Source: Propioniciclava sp. MC1595 (lineage in GTDB: Bacteria > Actinomycetota > Actinomycetes > Propionibacteriales > Propionibacteriaceae). Taken from it: DNA of 64,000 nucleotides. The notes under the pieces were generated by a model. It had not been told where the DNA came from. It saw only the letters and a program-made list of their open reading frames with translations, and did no database searches. This document shows, piece after piece, positions 16,192 through 26,956 of this stretch (position 1 is the stretch's first letter; each line of letters starts with the position of its first letter). The DNA lies in contig NZ_CP071870.1 of NCBI RefSeq assembly GCF_017569205.1, positions 2,046,001-2,110,000 of the forward strand, read 5' to 3'. The position numbers and the translations under genes are program-made.

Positions 16192-17225
16192 GGGGCGACT
16201 CCCAACGTGGTGAGGCCGAGGGTCTCGGGGAGGCCCAGGGCGAGGTTCATGGACTGGATGGCACCGCCGGCGGTGCCCTTGGTGAGGTTGTCGAGGGCGG
16301 CGACCACAACCAGGCGGTTCGCGGCGGCGTCGACGGCCACCTGCACGTGCACGTGGTTGGAGCCGACCACCGACTGGGTCTGGGGCCACAGGCCCTCCGG
16401 CAGCAGGTGCACGAACGGCTCGTCGGCCCAGGCCTGCTCGTAGGCGGCGCGGGCCTCGGCGGTGGTCGTGGCTCCGGCCAGCGGGGCGGTGACCGTGGCC
16501 AGGATGCCGCGCGACATCGGGACCAGGACCGGGGTGAAGGAGATGGTCGGTGCCTCGGCGCCCAGCTTGCGGAAGTTCTGCAGCATCTCCGGGACGTGGC
16601 GGTGCACTCCCCCGACCCCGTAGGCGGACGCCGAGCCCATCAGCTCGCTGCCCAGCAGGTGCGGCTTGAGGGACTTGCCCGCGCCCGAGGGGCCGGTCGG
16701 GGCGACCACGACGACGTCGTGCCCGTCGACGAGGCCCGCCTGCAGGGCCGGGGCGAGGCCGAGGGTGACCGTGGTCGGGAAGCAACCGGGCACGGCGATG
16801 CGCTTGGCCGTGGCCAGGGCCTCGCGCTGGCCGGGCAGCTCGGGCAGGCCGTAGGGCCAGGTCCCCGCGTGCTCGGTGCCGTAGAACTGCCGCCAGGCCT
16901 CGGAATCCTCGAGGCGGAAGTCGGCGCCGGAGTCGATGACCAGCACGTCGTCGCCCAGCTGGGCCGCGACCTCGGCCGACGTGCCGTGCGGCAGGGCGAG
17001 GAAGACGACGTCGTGGCCGGCGAGGTTCTCGGGGGTGGTGTCGAGGACGACGCGGTCGAACAGCGGCGCCAGGTGCTGGTGGTGCTCGCCCAGGCGGGAC
17101 CCGGCGGAGGACTTCGCCGTCAGGGCACCGATCTCGATGTCGTCGCGCCCCAGGAGGAGCCGCAGGATCTCTCCCCCGGCGTACCCCGTGCAGCCCGCGA
17201 CCGCAATCTTCGTCGTCATGCGCAT
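16188..17225 (-). CDS. argC: N-acetyl-gamma-glutamyl-phosphate reductase
   Basis: NADPH-dependent reductase of the third arginine step; 345 residues. The Rossmann motif [11 protein letters not shown] lies near the N-terminus and the catalytic cysteine in VPGCFPTT; the histidine-containing segment [12 protein letters not shown] is also present. Two ATGs are possible; I take 17225 because AGGG lies 7 nt upstream, with 17219 as the alternative. It is the first gene of the arg operon and lies just downstream of the ARG box. Confidence 0.95.
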   Translation of the reverse strand: MRMTTKIAVAGCTGYAGGEILRLLLGRDDIEIGALTAKSSAGSRLGEHHQHLAPLFDRVVLDTTPENLAGHDVVFLALPHGTSAEVAAQLGDDVLVIDSGADFRLEDSEAWRQFYGTEHAGTWPYGLPELPGQREALATAKRIAVPGCFPTTVTLGLAPALQAGLVDGHDVVVVAPTGPSGAGKSLKPHLLGSELMGSASAYGVGGVHRHVPEMLQNFRKLGAEAPTISFTPVLVPMSRGILATVTAPLAGATTTAEARAAYEQAWADEPFVHLLPEGLWPQTQSVVGSNHVHVQVAVDAAANRLVVVAALDNLTKGTAGGAIQSMNLALGLPETLGLTTLGVAP

Positions 17226-17238
17226 GAGTATGCCCTCA

Positions 17239-17256
17239 TTGGAATAGATATTCCAA
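17239..17256. promoter_or_regulatory. ARG box (ArgR operator) upstream of argC
   Basis: TTGGAATAGATATTCCAA is a perfect 18-bp palindrome (8-bp arms, 2-bp centre) ending 14 bp before the argC start. It is strikingly A+T-rich against its surroundings. Known ARG boxes are 18-bp imperfect palindromes of this kind, and argR is in the operon. ArgR binding here is a strong inference. Confidence 0.8.
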
Positions 17257-17289
17257 GTCGTCTCAGCGCCGACAGCCCGTGCTCCGTGC

Positions 17290-17368
17290 GCCGCGGCGAA
17301 GCGGGAGGCACGACCAGAGCCTGCCTTCCGCCCGCCGCGGCGAAGCGGGAGGCACGACCAGAGCCTGC
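17290..17368 (-). repeat. Two 35-bp perfect direct repeats before the arg operon
   Basis: The 35-bp sequence at 17290-17324 recurs exactly at 17334-17368 (44-bp period). Each copy starts GCCGCGGCGAAGCGGGAGG and contains a small CCGC/GCGG stem. The array begins 2 bp after the tetR stop codon and ends, on the minus strand, about 34 bp before the ARG box. Its role is unknown; it could be a duplication or a regulatory repeat. Confidence 0.9.
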
Positions 17369-17370
17369 GC

Positions 17371-17916
17371 TCAGCGCGCGGACACGCCGTCGAGGATCAG
17401 CCCCACCCCGAGGGCGAACGCAGCGTCGGCGTCCATGGCCTTGCCGGGGTCGGCGGGGTGGAACCGTTCCCAGTCGAGCCGCGCCTGTTCCTCGGCGACG
17501 TGGCCGAGGACGAAGTACAACAGAGCGGACGCCGCGCCGCGCGCCTCGACGGTGGACAGCCCCGCGGTGGCCAACAGCGTCGCCGGGTGACGCGTGGTGT
17601 CGTGGCGCGAGAGGCGGAAGCCACGGGCCGTCGCGACCAACTCGGCCGAGTCGCGGTGGGCGAGCAGGACCGCGCGCAGGCTGGCGGTCCAGGCCTCCAC
17701 GGCCGGACGCCACAGCCCGAGGGGTTCGTCGACCTCACCGAGGATCTGGTCCGCGACCCCGGCCAGCAGGGTCTGCTTGTCGGGGACGTGGTGGTAGAGC
17801 GCCCCGGGCTGGACCTCGAGCGCGGCGGCGACCCGACGCATGGACAGCCCCTCGAGCCCATCGGCATCCAGGATCGAACGCGCCGCGTCGAGCACCTGGT
17901 GCGCGGAGAGGGCCAT
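17371..17916 (-). CDS. TetR/AcrR family transcriptional regulator
   Basis: 181-residue regulator. The N-terminal helix-turn-helix (residues about 5-50) contains [31 protein letters not shown], a clear TetR_N signature. The C-terminal region ([19 protein letters not shown]) looks like the TetR_C family associated with class-A tetracycline repressors. The ligand is unknown. It is divergent from nhaA across about 100 bp and may control it. The gene is probably leaderless: TACGAT lies 6 nt before ATG 17916. No clear palindrome is visible in the shared intergenic region. Confidence 0.9.
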   Translation of the reverse strand: MALSAHQVLDAARSILDADGLEGLSMRRVAAALEVQPGALYHHVPDKQTLLAGVADQILGEVDEPLGLWRPAVEAWTASLRAVLLAHRDSAELVATARGFRLSRHDTTRHPATLLATAGLSTVEARGAASALLYFVLGHVAEEQARLDWERFHPADPGKAMDADAAFALGVGLILDGVSAR

Positions 17917-18024
17917 GGTGCGATCGTATCGGCCCGAACCGGCCGCCCGGGGATGGGTACAGTGTTCCCCGGTGTGCCGGGAAGTCTGGTCGGCGTCGAT
18001 GTCCGACGACCCCGGGAGAATCCC

Positions 18025-19371
18025 TTGAACCCGTCATCCCCCAGCCGCCTGCGCCGCATCCTGTCGCCCGGCAGCTATCCGGAGCACCTGCGCATCGGCG
18101 CGATCCTGCGCAAGGAGACCACCGGCGGCATCATGCTCATGGTGGCCGCCCTGGTCGCCATCATCTGGGCCAACTCCCCCGCGGCCGACTCCTACTTCGC
18201 CCTGCGCGACCTGCGCATCGGCCCCGCGTCGCTCCACCTCGACCTGAGCCTCGGCGCGTGGGCGGCGGACGGCCTGCTGGCCGTGTTCTTCTTCCTGGTC
18301 GGCCTCGAGCTCAAGCACGAGTTCGTCGCGGGCGACCTGCGCAACCCCCAGCGGGCGATGGTCCCGGTCGTGGCGGCGGCGGGCGGCGTCATCGTCCCCG
18401 CGCTGATCTACGCGGCGATCAACTGGGGCCAGGGCGAGACACTGCGCGGCTGGGCGATCCCGACCGCGACCGACATCGCGTTCGCCGTGGCGGTGCTGGC
18501 CATCATCGGCTCCCACCTGCCCTCGCCGCTGCGCATCTTCCTGCTGACGCTCGCCGTGGTCGACGACCTGATCGCGATCACGATCATCGCGCTCTTCTAC
18601 ACCGAGTCGGTCAACGTGGTCGCGCTCGGGTTGTTCCTGGTGCCGGTGGCGCTGTACGGCGTCCTTGTCCAGACCCGCCCCCGCTGGTTCGCCGAACGGC
18701 CGTGGACGCCGTGGCTCGTCCTGCTCCCGATCGCGGTCGTGGCGTGGGCCCTGCTCCACGAGGCGGGGATCCACGCCACCATCGCGGGCGTGGTCCTGGG
18801 CTTCCTGGTCCCGGTACGCCGCAAGGACCCCGACGCCGGCGAGGGCCACGGGCTCGCGATGACCTTCGAGCACGCCTACCGCCCGCTGTCGACGGGGTTC
18901 GCGGTGCCCGTGTTCGCGTTCTTCTCCGCGGGTGTCGCCGTCGGCGGCCTCGACGGCCTCGTCGAGGCGGTCACCTCCCCGGTGGCCCTCGGCATCATCG
19001 TCGGCCTCGTGCTGGGCAAGCCGATCGGCATCGTCGCCTCCACGTTCCTGTTGACGAGGTTCACCCGCGCCACGCTCGACCCGGCCCTGCGCTGGGGCGA
19101 CATGGCCGGCGTCGGCGTGCTGGCCGGCATCGGCTTCACCGTGTCCCTGCTGGTGGGCGAGCTGAGCTTCGGGCTGGGCAGCGACCACAACGACGCCGCC
19201 AAGGTGGGGGTGCTGCTCGCCTCGGTCCTGGCCGCGGTCCTGGCCGCCGGCATCCTCGTGCCCAGCAACCGGAGGCACCGGGCCATCGCCCTGGCCGAGA
19301 CCAGCGACACCGACGCCGACGGCGTCCCCGATGCCTTCGACACCGCACCGCAGGACCCGACCCGCCACTGA
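18025..19371 (+). CDS. nhaA: Na+/H+ antiporter NhaA with C-terminal calcium-motif tail
   Basis: Inner-membrane antiporter exporting Na+ for H+; about 448 residues with roughly 12 hydrophobic segments. The transport aspartates are present: ATDIAFA near residue 150 and the paired aspartates in [10 protein letters not shown] at 180-181. I start at TTG 18025, with GGGAG 7 nt upstream; an alternative is an in-frame leaderless GTG at 17974 behind TACAGT (17958-17963). After the last membrane helix the tail ends [19 protein letters not shown], a thrombospondin-type-3-like DxDxDGxxDxxD calcium motif that is unusual for NhaA. Confidence 0.93.
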   Translation: MNPSSPSRLRRILSPGSYPEHLRIGAILRKETTGGIMLMVAALVAIIWANSPAADSYFALRDLRIGPASLHLDLSLGAWAADGLLAVFFFLVGLELKHEFVAGDLRNPQRAMVPVVAAAGGVIVPALIYAAINWGQGETLRGWAIPTATDIAFAVAVLAIIGSHLPSPLRIFLLTLAVVDDLIAITIIALFYTESVNVVALGLFLVPVALYGVLVQTRPRWFAERPWTPWLVLLPIAVVAWALLHEAGIHATIAGVVLGFLVPVRRKDPDAGEGHGLAMTFEHAYRPLSTGFAVPVFAFFSAGVAVGGLDGLVEAVTSPVALGIIVGLVLGKPIGIVASTFLLTRFTRATLDPALRWGDMAGVGVLAGIGFTVSLLVGELSFGLGSDHNDAAKVGVLLASVLAAVLAAGILVPSNRRHRAIALAETSDTDADGVPDAFDTAPQDPTRH

Positions 19372-19429
19372 CGAGGCCGGGAGGTGGGCACACACGCCGG
19401 TGCCGCGCGAATCCCGATAGCCTCCCGGC

Positions 19430-20836
<1,407 letters not shown>

Positions 20837-20940
20837 CGGCAACCGACGGCCCCGATGACGTGATCGGGGCCGCGGCAAGTATGCTTGTCACGGTCGGATC
20901 GCGTCAGGGGAACGCCGACCGACGCGAAGCGGAGGATGGC

Positions 20941-21843
20941 ATGCAGCGACTGCGTCCCGGGCTGGTTCTGGCCGGTCGCTACCGGATGATCCGCCACGTG
21001 GCCTCCGGCGGCATGGGCCAGGTGTGGGAGGCCGTCGACGAGACCCTTGAGCGCCAGGTCGCCCTCAAGATCATGCACCCGCACACGCAGGACGAGATCG
21101 CCCTGGTCGAGCGGTTCCGCGACGAGGCGAAGTTCGCCGCCCAGCTGTCCCACCCCAACACCGTGACCATCCACGACTTCGGCGAGCACGAGGGATTGTT
21201 CTTCCTCGTCATGGAGTTCGTGGACGGGCCGACCCTCGCCGGCGTCCTCGCCGCCGGGCCGCTGCCCGCCGAGGACGTCCGCCGCCTGCTGGGCCAGCTG
21301 GCCTCCGCCTTGGCTGTGGCGCACGACGCCGGCATCATCCACCGCGACATCAAGCCCGCCAACGTCCTGATCAGCGGCGACCAGGCCCAGCTGATGGACT
21401 TCGGCATCGCGCGCTCGATCGACAGCGACTCGCGCACCATGACCGGCAACGTGCTGGGCACCGCGCACTACCTCAGCCCCGAGCAGGCGATGGGCCAGAC
21501 GGTCGGCCCGCCGACCGACGTCTACGGCCTGGGCGTCCTGGCCCACGAGATGCTGTCGGCCTCGAAGCCGTTCGACAAGGGCACGCCCATCGCGACGGCG
21601 CTCGCCCACGTGCAGGAGCCCCCGCCCCCGCTGCCCGACGACACGCCCGCCGACCTCGAGCAGCTGATCACGGCCTGCCTGGCCAAGGAGCCCGAGGAGC
21701 GCCCCACCGCCGCCCTGATCGCCCACCTGCTCACCGAGCAGCAGGCCGAGGCCGCGACGGCCCCGGCGACGGCCGAGCCGGTCGACGAGGACGCCACCGT
21801 GGCGATGCAGGCGCTCCCGCGCCGCGCGCTGTTCGACGACTGA
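20941..21843 (+). CDS. Soluble Hanks-type serine/threonine protein kinase
   Basis: Eukaryotic-like protein kinase of 300 residues. The glycine loop is ASGGMGQV (21-28), the ATP-binding lysine is in VALKIM (Lys43), the catalytic loop HRDIKPAN begins at residue 134 and DFG is at 153-155. The activation loop contains TMTGNVLGTAHYLSPEQ, with threonines available for autophosphorylation. The C-terminal tail is Ala/Glu-rich and has no transmembrane segment or PASTA repeats, so this is a cytosolic kinase unlike PknB. ATG 20941 has GGAGG 5-6 nt upstream. Substrates are unknown. Confidence 0.94.
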   Translation: MQRLRPGLVLAGRYRMIRHVASGGMGQVWEAVDETLERQVALKIMHPHTQDEIALVERFRDEAKFAAQLSHPNTVTIHDFGEHEGLFFLVMEFVDGPTLAGVLAAGPLPAEDVRRLLGQLASALAVAHDAGIIHRDIKPANVLISGDQAQLMDFGIARSIDSDSRTMTGNVLGTAHYLSPEQAMGQTVGPPTDVYGLGVLAHEMLSASKPFDKGTPIATALAHVQEPPPPLPDDTPADLEQLITACLAKEPEERPTAALIAHLLTEQQAEAATAPATAEPVDEDATVAMQALPRRALFDD

Positions 21844-21848
21844 GGCAG

Positions 21849-24383
21849 TCAGTCCTGCCGGCTGAAGTCGGTCACGTGCAGGACGAGGTCTCCGGCCTCG
21901 TCGCACTCGTCGAGGTCCACCCACGCGTGCAGCGCCCAGTCGTGGTTGCCCTCCGGGTCCGCCACCACCTGACGCACCTGCCACGTCCGGCCGGCCCGTG
22001 AGCCGGTGGCGACCGTCACGTCGAAGTACTTCGGCCCGCGTGCGTCGGCGTCGGTGCCGATCTCGTCGTGCTCGTCCCAGTAGGCGCCCAACGCCTCGTC
22101 CCAGTGCGCCCGCGTCATCACGACCGACTGGCCGGTCTCGAGCGTGGCCAGCGTGTCCACGTCGTCGTCGGCCATGAGCTCGATGCGCCGCCACATCGCG
22201 TTGCGGACCAGCACCCGGAACGCGCGCTCGTTGCCCGTCACCGGTCGGCTCGGCGGCGGGGCCTCGTCGACGGACGCCGCCGGCTCGCCCGCGAGGTCGG
22301 CCAGCTTGTTCCACTCGTCGATCAGCGAGGAGTCGGTGAGGCGGGTGACCTCGCCGAGCCAGGCGATCAGGTCGGCCAGTTCCTCGGTGCGGGACGCCTC
22401 GGGCACCGTCTGCCGCAGGGCCCGGTACGCGTCGGACAGGTAGCGCAGGAGGAGGCCCTCGCTGCGCTGCACCTTGTAGTGCGCCACGAACTCGCCGAAC
22501 CGCATGCCGCGCTCGTACATGTCCCGCACCACGCTCTTGGGACGCACCGGCGTCTCGGCCAGCCACGGGTGCGCGGCGGCGTAGGTGGCGTGGGCGTGCT
22601 CGAGGAACTCCGCGAGCGGCTGCGGCCAGGTCACCTCGTCGAGGGCGTCCATGCGCTCGTCGTACTCCATGCCGTCGGCCTTCATCTCGGCCACGGCCTC
22701 GCCGCGCGCACGGAACTGCTGCTGGAGCAGCACCACCATCGGGTTCTCGAGGGTGGCCTCGATGACGCTCACGACGTCGAGGGCGTAGCCGGGGGCCTCG
22801 GCGTCAAGGGTCTCGACCACGGCGACCGCGAAGGCTGACAGGGGCTGGTTGAGCGCGAAGTCGCGCTGCAGGTCGACCGCGAGCGCGTGGCGGCGGCCGC
22901 CCACGGTGGGGGCGGCCAGGCGGGTCACGACGCCGGCCCGCAGCAGCGAGCGGCCGATCTGCGCCGCACGCCGGATGAGCCGCCGACGCGTGGCGGCGTC
23001 CGGGTCGACGGAGTCGATCAGGCGGGCCACGGCCGCGCCGGTGTCCTCGTCGCGCTGCAGCAGGTTGAGCAGCAGCGCGTGGCTGATCGCCAGCCGCGGG
23101 TGCAGCTCCTCGGGCTCGGACTCGACGAGCTTGGTGAAGGTGGTCTCGGTCCAGTTGACGAAGCCCTCGGGCGCCTTCTTGCGGCGCACCGAGCGCAGCT
23201 TCTTGGGGTCGTCGGCGAACTTCGCGAGGATCTTCGCGTTCTCGACCTCGTGCTCGGGGGCCTGCGCGACCACGTACCCGACCGTGTCGAAGCCGGCCCG
23301 ACCGGCGCGCCCGCCGATCTGGTGGAACTCCCGGCTGCGCAGGATGCGCTGGCGGCGCCCGTCGAACTTGGTCAGCGCCGAGAACAGCACGGTGCGGATC
23401 GGCACGTTGATGCCCACCCCGAGCGTGTCGGTGCCGCAGATCACCGCGAGCAGGCCGCGCTGGGCGAGGCGCTCGACGAGGCGGCGGTAGCGCGGCAGCA
23501 TGCCCGCGTGGTGCACGGCGATGCCGGCGCGCAGCAGCTTGGCCAGGCTCTGGCCGAAGCCCGACGCGAACGGGAAGCCCTTGAGCTCCTCGGCCAACTC
23601 GGCCCGGCGTCCCGCGTCGGTGACGCCCTGGCTGAGCAGCGCCTGGGCCCGCTCCACCGCCGCGGCCTGCGTGGAGTGCACGACGTACACCGGGGCCTGG
23701 TGGGTCGCCACGAGCTGGGAGATCGTCTCGTGGATCGGCTCCAGCGACCACGCGTACGACAGCGGCACCGGGCGGGTGACCCCGCCGATGACGGCCGTGG
23801 GCCGGTCCGTGGTGGCCTCGAGGCGTCCGGCGAGCTTGGTGACGTCACCCAGCGTGGCCGACATGATCACGAACTGCGCCTGCGGCAGCTCCACCAGCGG
23901 CACGTGCCAGGCCCAGCCCCGGTCGGGGTCGGCGATGAAGTGGAACTCGTCCATGACGACCTGGCCGACGTCGGCGTCTGCCCCCTCGCGCAGGGCGATG
24001 TTGGCCAGGATCTCGGCGGTGCAGCACACGATCGGCGCGTCCCCGTTGACCGAGGCGTCGCCGGTGACCATGCCCACGTTCGCCGCCCCGAAGGTGTCGA
24101 CGAGCGCGAAGAACTTCTCGCTGACCAGCGCCTTGATGGGCGCCGTGTAGTAGGTGCGCTGCCCCGCCGCCCGCGCCGCGAAGTGCGCCGCGGTGGCGAT
24201 GAGCGACTTGCCGCTGCCCGTCGGGGTGGTGACGACGACGTTGCTGCCCGAGAGGACCTCGATGAGCGCCTCGTCCTGGTGCGGGTAGAGCACCAGCCCG
24301 TCGCGCTGCGCCCACGCGCTGAACGAGTCGTACAGCGCGTCGGCGTCGGCGACGTCGTCGGGGAAGAACGGCAGCAGGGTCAT
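21849..24383 (-). CDS. Ski2-like DEAD/DEAH-box helicase (DUF3516 type)
   Basis: 844-residue superfamily 2 helicase. Motif I is TTPTGSGKSL (near residue 60), the Walker B box is MDEFHF (DEFH rather than DEAH/DExH), motif III is MSATLG and motif VI is HQIGGRAGRAGFD. The large C-terminal part (from KKAPEGFVNWTETTF) matches my memory of the actinobacterial DUF3516 helicases, predicted RNA helicases. It probably acts on RNA; the target is unknown. It is convergent with the kinase gene across 5 bp. ATG 24383 lies 8 bp after the pheT stop codon, so it may be read through from the phe operon. Confidence 0.9.
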   Translation of the reverse strand: MTLLPFFPDDVADADALYDSFSAWAQRDGLVLYPHQDEALIEVLSGSNVVVTTPTGSGKSLIATAAHFAARAAGQRTYYTAPIKALVSEKFFALVDTFGAANVGMVTGDASVNGDAPIVCCTAEILANIALREGADADVGQVVMDEFHFIADPDRGWAWHVPLVELPQAQFVIMSATLGDVTKLAGRLEATTDRPTAVIGGVTRPVPLSYAWSLEPIHETISQLVATHQAPVYVVHSTQAAAVERAQALLSQGVTDAGRRAELAEELKGFPFASGFGQSLAKLLRAGIAVHHAGMLPRYRRLVERLAQRGLLAVICGTDTLGVGINVPIRTVLFSALTKFDGRRQRILRSREFHQIGGRAGRAGFDTVGYVVAQAPEHEVENAKILAKFADDPKKLRSVRRKKAPEGFVNWTETTFTKLVESEPEELHPRLAISHALLLNLLQRDEDTGAAVARLIDSVDPDAATRRRLIRRAAQIGRSLLRAGVVTRLAAPTVGGRRHALAVDLQRDFALNQPLSAFAVAVVETLDAEAPGYALDVVSVIEATLENPMVVLLQQQFRARGEAVAEMKADGMEYDERMDALDEVTWPQPLAEFLEHAHATYAAAHPWLAETPVRPKSVVRDMYERGMRFGEFVAHYKVQRSEGLLLRYLSDAYRALRQTVPEASRTEELADLIAWLGEVTRLTDSSLIDEWNKLADLAGEPAASVDEAPPPSRPVTGNERAFRVLVRNAMWRRIELMADDDVDTLATLETGQSVVMTRAHWDEALGAYWDEHDEIGTDADARGPKYFDVTVATGSRAGRTWQVRQVVADPEGNHDWALHAWVDLDECDEAGDLVLHVTDFSRQD

Positions 24384-24391
24384 CGACGACC

Positions 24392-26956
24392 TCAGGCGCG
24401 CAGCTCGGCCCCGAAGCGCTCGACGGCAGCGGCGACGGACGCCTCGCGCACGGCCGCGGCGTCGGCGTCGGTGAGCGTGCGGTCGGACGCCCGCAGGCGC
24501 AGCGCGAACGCCACCGACTTCTTGCCCTCGGGCACCTGGGCGCCGCGATAGATGTCGAACAGCCGCACGGACTCCAGCAGCTCTCCCCCACCGGACTCGA
24601 CGGCAGCCTGGAGCTCGGCCACGGGCACGGACTCGTCCACGATCAGCGCGATGTCCTCCTTGGCCACCGGCTGCGCCGACACGGGGTCGAGCACACCGGC
24701 GCCGCCGAACAGGCTGACCAGCAGGTCGAGGTCGAGCTCGACGGCCGCGGTGCGCGCGGGCAGCTCGAACGCCTTGACCACGCTCGGGTGCAGCTCGCCG
24801 GCGTAGCCGACGACGGTGTCGCCGACCACGAGCTCGGCGCAACGGCCGGGGTGCCACGGCGCCTGCTGGGCGGCGCGGCGCTCGAGCGGGACGCCGACCA
24901 CGCCCGCGGCCACCTCGGCGAAGGCGATCGCCTGCGTCCAGGACGCCGGCGTCGCGGGCCCCTGCCACCCGGCGGGCTGCCAGGCACCCGTCAGGACGGC
25001 GGCCAGGTTGCGCGGCTGCCACGGGATGGCGCGCTCGATGCCCTCGAGCTCGTCGTCGCTGGGCCGGCCCGCGACCGACGGCAGCGGGGCCGCTTCTCCG
25101 GTCTCGGAGGCGAAGAACACCCGGCCCGCCTCGAAGAGCGCGAGGTCGTCGGCGCCGCGTGACGCGTTGCGCGCGACGGCCCCGAACAGCCCCGGCAGCA
25201 GCGAGGTGCGCAGCAGCGGCGCCGTCTCGGCCAGCGGGTTGCTCAGGGCGACGGTGCGGCGGCGCGGGTCGTCGGCGTCCAGGCCGAGCGCGTCGGCGTC
25301 GGCGTCCGAGGCCCACGGGAAGGTCAGCACCTCGACGAAACCGGACGCCGCCAGCGCGCGGCCGATGGCGCGGCGCAGCTTCTGCTCAGTGGTGTAGCCG
25401 TGGCTCACCGGGGCCGTCGGCACGATCGAGGGCAGGTGGTCGTAGCCGACCTTGATGCCGACCTCCTCGACGTAGTCGTAGGCGTCGACGAGGTCGGCGC
25501 GCCACGACGGCGGCGTCAGGGTGAGCGTGTCGCCGTCGCGGGCGACCTCCACCCCGGAGGCGGTGAGGATCTCGACCACGCGGTCGGCGTCCACGGGCAT
25601 GCCGAGGATGCGCTGCGGCAGGCCGGCGTCGATCGTCTGCACCGGCATGGCGGGGACCGCACCGGCGACCGTCTCGGCCGCGAGGCGTCCGCCACCGAGC
25701 TCGATGAGCAGGTCGGCGACGCGGCGGGCGGCGCCGTAGGCGGCCCCCGGGTCGACCGAGCGCTCGAAGCGCCGCGAGGCCTCGGAGCCCAGCTTGTGCC
25801 GGCGCGAGGTGCGCGCGATCGAGACCGGGTCGAAGTTGGCGGCCTCGATCACGATGCGGGTCGTGGTGTCGCGCAGCTCGGTGTCCTCGCCGCCCATGAC
25901 GCCGGCGATGCCGATGGGGCCACGGTCGTCGGTGATGACCAGGTCGGCCTCGTCCAGCGTGCGCACGACGTCGTCGAGCGTGGTGATGGTCTCGCCCGGC
26001 TTCGCCTGGCGCACCACGATCGCGCCCTGCAGGGCGTCGGCGTCGTAGCAGTGGTTGGGCTGGCCGGTCTCGAGCATCACGTAGTTGGAGATGTCGACGC
26101 TCAGCGAGATCGAGCGCATGCCGCACGCGGCGAGGCGCTGCTTCATCCAGGCCGGCGACTCGGCGGTGGGGTCGAAGCCCTCCACCGTGAGCGCGACGAA
26201 CAGCGGGCAGGCCTCGGACTCGAGCACGACGGGGTGGCCGCCCTGGCTCGGGGCCGGGGTGGCGTGGGCGATGACGTCGCGGTAGCCGACGCCGAGGGCC
26301 TGGGACGCCTCACGGGCCAGGCCGCGCACGCTCAGGCAGTGCCCCATGTCGGGGGTGACCGGCATGTCGAGGACGTCGTCGGACACGCCCATGGCTTCCA
26401 GCGCCGGGGCGCCGATGGTCCAGGGGTTGCCCGCGTCGTCGGCGTCACCGAGCACGATGATGCCGGTGTGGTCCTCGCCCAGGCCCAGCTCGTCCTCGGC
26501 GCAGATCATGCCGTCAGAGACGTGCCCGTAGGTCTTGCGCGAGCCGATCGGGAACGGGCCGGGCAGCGTGGCGCCCGGGAGCGCGACCACGACGTGGTCG
26601 CCGGGGACGAAGTTCAGTGCGCCGCAGATGACGCCGCGCGGCCAGTAGGCGTCACCGGACGCCGTGGCCAGCTCCACGACCTCCCCGCCCTTGGCCAGCG
26701 GGCCGGGGGCGGCGTCCGGGGCGTGCTCGGGGCCGACGTCGACGTGACACCAGCGGATGGTCTTGCCGTTCTTCTGCGCCTCCTCGACGAAGTCGACGAC
26801 GCGGCCGATGACGACCGGCCCCGACACGTCGCCGCCGATGGTCTCGACCTGCTCGACCTCCAGCCCGGCGCTGACCAGCGCGTCCGCCAGCTGCCACACG
26901 CCGAGGCCGGCGGGCAGGTCGGCGTACTCGGCGATCCAGCTCTTGGTTGCCCTCAC
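24392..26956 (-). CDS. pheT: Phenylalanyl-tRNA synthetase beta subunit
   Basis: Beta subunit of the alpha2-beta2 PheRS, about 854 residues, with the editing and tRNA-binding domains. An N-terminal EMAP/tRNA-binding segment (VIGRVVDF...GALNFVPGDHVVVALPGA), the B3/B4 region, the B5 motif and a C-terminal ferredoxin-fold anticodon-binding domain (PVAKEDIALIVDESVPVAEL) are recognisable in order. Start GTG 26956 overlaps the pheS stop as GTGA, giving coupled expression of the two subunits. Confidence 0.96.
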   Translation of the reverse strand: MRATKSWIAEYADLPAGLGVWQLADALVSAGLEVEQVETIGGDVSGPVVIGRVVDFVEEAQKNGKTIRWCHVDVGPEHAPDAAPGPLAKGGEVVELATASGDAYWPRGVICGALNFVPGDHVVVALPGATLPGPFPIGSRKTYGHVSDGMICAEDELGLGEDHTGIIVLGDADDAGNPWTIGAPALEAMGVSDDVLDMPVTPDMGHCLSVRGLAREASQALGVGYRDVIAHATPAPSQGGHPVVLESEACPLFVALTVEGFDPTAESPAWMKQRLAACGMRSISLSVDISNYVMLETGQPNHCYDADALQGAIVVRQAKPGETITTLDDVVRTLDEADLVITDDRGPIGIAGVMGGEDTELRDTTTRIVIEAANFDPVSIARTSRRHKLGSEASRRFERSVDPGAAYGAARRVADLLIELGGGRLAAETVAGAVPAMPVQTIDAGLPQRILGMPVDADRVVEILTASGVEVARDGDTLTLTPPSWRADLVDAYDYVEEVGIKVGYDHLPSIVPTAPVSHGYTTEQKLRRAIGRALAASGFVEVLTFPWASDADADALGLDADDPRRRTVALSNPLAETAPLLRTSLLPGLFGAVARNASRGADDLALFEAGRVFFASETGEAAPLPSVAGRPSDDELEGIERAIPWQPRNLAAVLTGAWQPAGWQGPATPASWTQAIAFAEVAAGVVGVPLERRAAQQAPWHPGRCAELVVGDTVVGYAGELHPSVVKAFELPARTAAVELDLDLLVSLFGGAGVLDPVSAQPVAKEDIALIVDESVPVAELQAAVESGGGELLESVRLFDIYRGAQVPEGKKSVAFALRLRASDRTLTDADAAAVREASVAAAVERFGAELRA

